From Acidobacteriota bacterium (GTDB lineage: Bacteria; Acidobacteriota; Vicinamibacteria; Vicinamibacterales; 2-12-FULL-66-21): 6,713 nucleotides of DNA. The notes beneath the pieces were generated by a model that worked only from the letters and a program-made list of their open reading frames with translations, searched no databases and was not told where the DNA came from. The translations under genes were made by a program, and so were the position numbers. Shown piece by piece: positions 5,734 through 6,713 of this stretch. Within the stretch, counting starts at the first letter, position 1. Every line of letters begins with the position of its first letter. The DNA lies in contig JAIVJE010000385.1 in assembly GCA_020200195.1 (NCBI GenBank), positions 1 to 6,713 of the forward strand. Reading direction: 5' to 3'.

Positions 5734-6138
5734 ATGGCGGTCCTCTCTCGTGCCGCCCGCGCGCCCATGGACTCTTCGCCCCCTGTTCGGTCTCATCGGG
5801 TACTCGTCGTCGACGACGACGCCTCCCTGCTCGATGCGATGGAATCGGCCTTTCGAGAAGCCGGCGAAGACGTGGTGGCGAGCAGATCGTTCGAGGATGC
5901 GCGCCGAATCCTGCGCGAACAGCCGTTTGACGTCCTGATTACAGATGTGAGGTTGGGCGCGTTCAACGGACTGCAGTTGGTCGTGATCGCCCACGGTCTC
6001 TGGCCCGCGATACGCGTCGTGGTGTTCTCCGGATTCGATGATTCGGTGCTGCGCGCCGAGGCCGAGCACATGGGCGCGACCTATCTCGTCAAGCCCGTGA
6101 CGAGCAACGAGCTGTTGACCCTCATCCGCGCGGCCTAG
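5734..6138 (+). CDS. Stand-alone response-regulator receiver protein
   Basis: The 134-residue protein consists of one CheY-like receiver domain with no output domain, so it probably relays phosphoryl groups or controls a partner protein. After a 20-residue N-terminal extension come strand HRVLVVDDD with the acidic pocket at Asp27-Asp29, phospho-acceptor Asp71 in VLITDVRLGAFNG (67-79), the Ser99 switch residue in VVVFSGFDDS, and conserved Lys120 in YLVKPV. All key receiver residues are present. The ATG at 5734 is preferred because a -10-like TAGAAT sits just before it, suggesting leaderless initiation. The in-frame ATG at 5767 (residue 12) would give a more typical N-terminus and cannot be excluded; neither has a ribosome-binding site. 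No histidine kinase is present here. The gene is divergent from the deacetylase gene and converges on the sigma-54 activator. Confidence 0.88.
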   Translation: MAVLSRAARAPMDSSPPVRSHRVLVVDDDASLLDAMESAFREAGEDVVASRSFEDARRILREQPFDVLITDVRLGAFNGLQLVVIAHGLWPAIRVVVFSGFDDSVLRAEAEHMGATYLVKPVTSNELLTLIRAA

Positions 6139-6177
6139 CGCCGATCGATTCTTCCGCAACAGTCGCCTTCACGTCAG

Positions 6178-6192
6178 GGGCTCGGAGAGCCC
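6178..6192. terminator. GC-rich hairpin between convergent genes, weak terminator candidate
   Basis: GGGCTC-GGA-GAGCCC is a perfect 6-bp stem with a 3-nt loop, placed between the stop of the response regulator (6138) and the stop of the sigma-54 activator (6220). Its position suits a shared, two-way terminator. Neither strand has a U-run after the stem, so it is not a classical intrinsic terminator. Confidence 0.35.
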
Positions 6193-6219
6193 GCCGGGGA
6201 TATGTCGTTGTTCTACGAG

Positions 6220-6713
6220 TCAGGACGCGGCGGGACGCCAGCGCGGACGGGCACGTTCAGCCGCGTCAGATCTGAGGGCGGAGACGGCGGGCGGCCGCGC
6301 ATCGGCGGAACGGAACGACTGATACGCGACGTGGCAGTGGTGCTTCCGCAGAAAGTTGACGAAGCGTTTGTGATCGTCCTCGGCCATGTTGAACAGCTCG
6401 ACGAGGGTCCGATAGTTGCCGCCGGTCTGCTCCAGCCCCTTTCTGACAATCGCACGCAGATCATCGCGCGTCAGGTCACGGGACATGAACGGGGCGTAAA
6501 CAACCGACCAGAACGATTGCCGGTCCACGACCATGGCCGCAACGAGATCGTCGACCACGCTGCGCACCGTGGCGACGGTCGGCCCCGCGGCAGCCGCGCG
6601 CGGGACTCCGCTGTTCAGTATCTCGACAGGCAGATCCCTCACGTCGATGACGCCGTTGCGGTTCCTCACTACGAGGCGCTCGGCCACGTTGCGCAGTTCG
6701 CGGACGTTGCCGG
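6220..6713 (-). CDS. Sigma-54-dependent transcriptional activator, C-terminal part (cut by window edge)
   Basis: The frame enters from the right edge and ends at TGA (6222-6220), showing 163 residues. It opens with GNVRELRNVAERL, the conserved 'PGNVREL' box at the end of the AAA+ sigma-54 interaction domain of NtrC-type enhancer-binding proteins. It continues with NGVIDVRDLPVEI, the usual end of that domain. A linker follows, then QSFWSVVYAPFMSRDLTRDD in pieces (about 65-83) and a helix-turn-helix-like region LRAIVRKGLEQTGGNYRTLVELFNM (about 85-109, seen as helix, GNYR turn, helix). The segment KRFVNFLRKHHC (115-126) comes next, then an Arg/Pro/Ala-rich tail. Such proteins bind upstream DNA and use ATP to remodel sigma-54 polymerase. 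The sensing domain and Walker motifs lie outside the window. The C-terminus resembles Fis-type HTH only loosely. The domain call is firm; target genes are unknown. Confidence 0.85.
   Translation of the reverse strand, partial: GNVRELRNVAERLVVRNRNGVIDVRDLPVEILNSGVPRAAAAGPTVATVRSVVDDLVAAMVVDRQSFWSVVYAPFMSRDLTRDDLRAIVRKGLEQTGGNYRTLVELFNMAEDDHKRFVNFLRKHHCHVAYQSFRSADARPPAVSALRSDAAERARPRWRPAAS

Overview
The window is about 6.7 kb of GC-rich bacterial chromosome, with tightly packed genes and no sign of mobile DNA, CRISPR or structural RNA genes. The wording of several proteins (a ParB-like protein, LptE, HolA and the tail of a sigma-54 activator) and the gene order suggest an Acidobacteriota genome, perhaps of the Vicinamibacteria type. 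That assignment rests on remembered family resemblance, not on a search. Non-ATG starts are common: TTG for the ParB-like gene, GTG for rpsT and GTG for leuS.

Left region (1-786): the start of a ParB-like nuclease-domain gene runs leftward off the edge. A 270-bp divergent intergenic region follows, holding an extended -10 promoter for rpsT, a -10-like site and ribosome-binding site for the ParB-like gene, and a near-perfect AT-rich palindrome. rpsT (ribosomal protein S20) then reads rightward.

Central region (783-5692), all leftward: a class II histone-deacetylase-like hydrolase, then leuS (leucyl-tRNA synthetase), lptE (LPS-assembly lipoprotein) and holA (DNA polymerase III delta). leuS-lptE-holA is the same order as in Escherichia coli. 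The stop/start overlaps (ATGA between leuS and lptE, TGATG between lptE and holA) indicate a translationally coupled operon. A TATAAT hexamer overlaps the stop codon of the deacetylase gene and lies 9 nt before the leuS GTG, so leuS may have its own promoter and a nearly leaderless message. holA and rpsT converge and share a TTAA in their stop codons.

Right region (5693-6713): a stand-alone response-regulator receiver protein is divergent from the deacetylase gene, and it also has a -10-like hexamer immediately before its start. Converging on it is the C-terminal end of a sigma-54-dependent transcriptional activator cut by the window edge.

The most notable anomaly is lptE. It encodes only 109 residues, and its sequence jumps from the conserved N-terminal half straight to what looks like the family's last few residues (LEAF), as if about 60 residues had been removed in frame. 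I found no convincing novel multi-gene system; most of the window is conserved housekeeping DNA.
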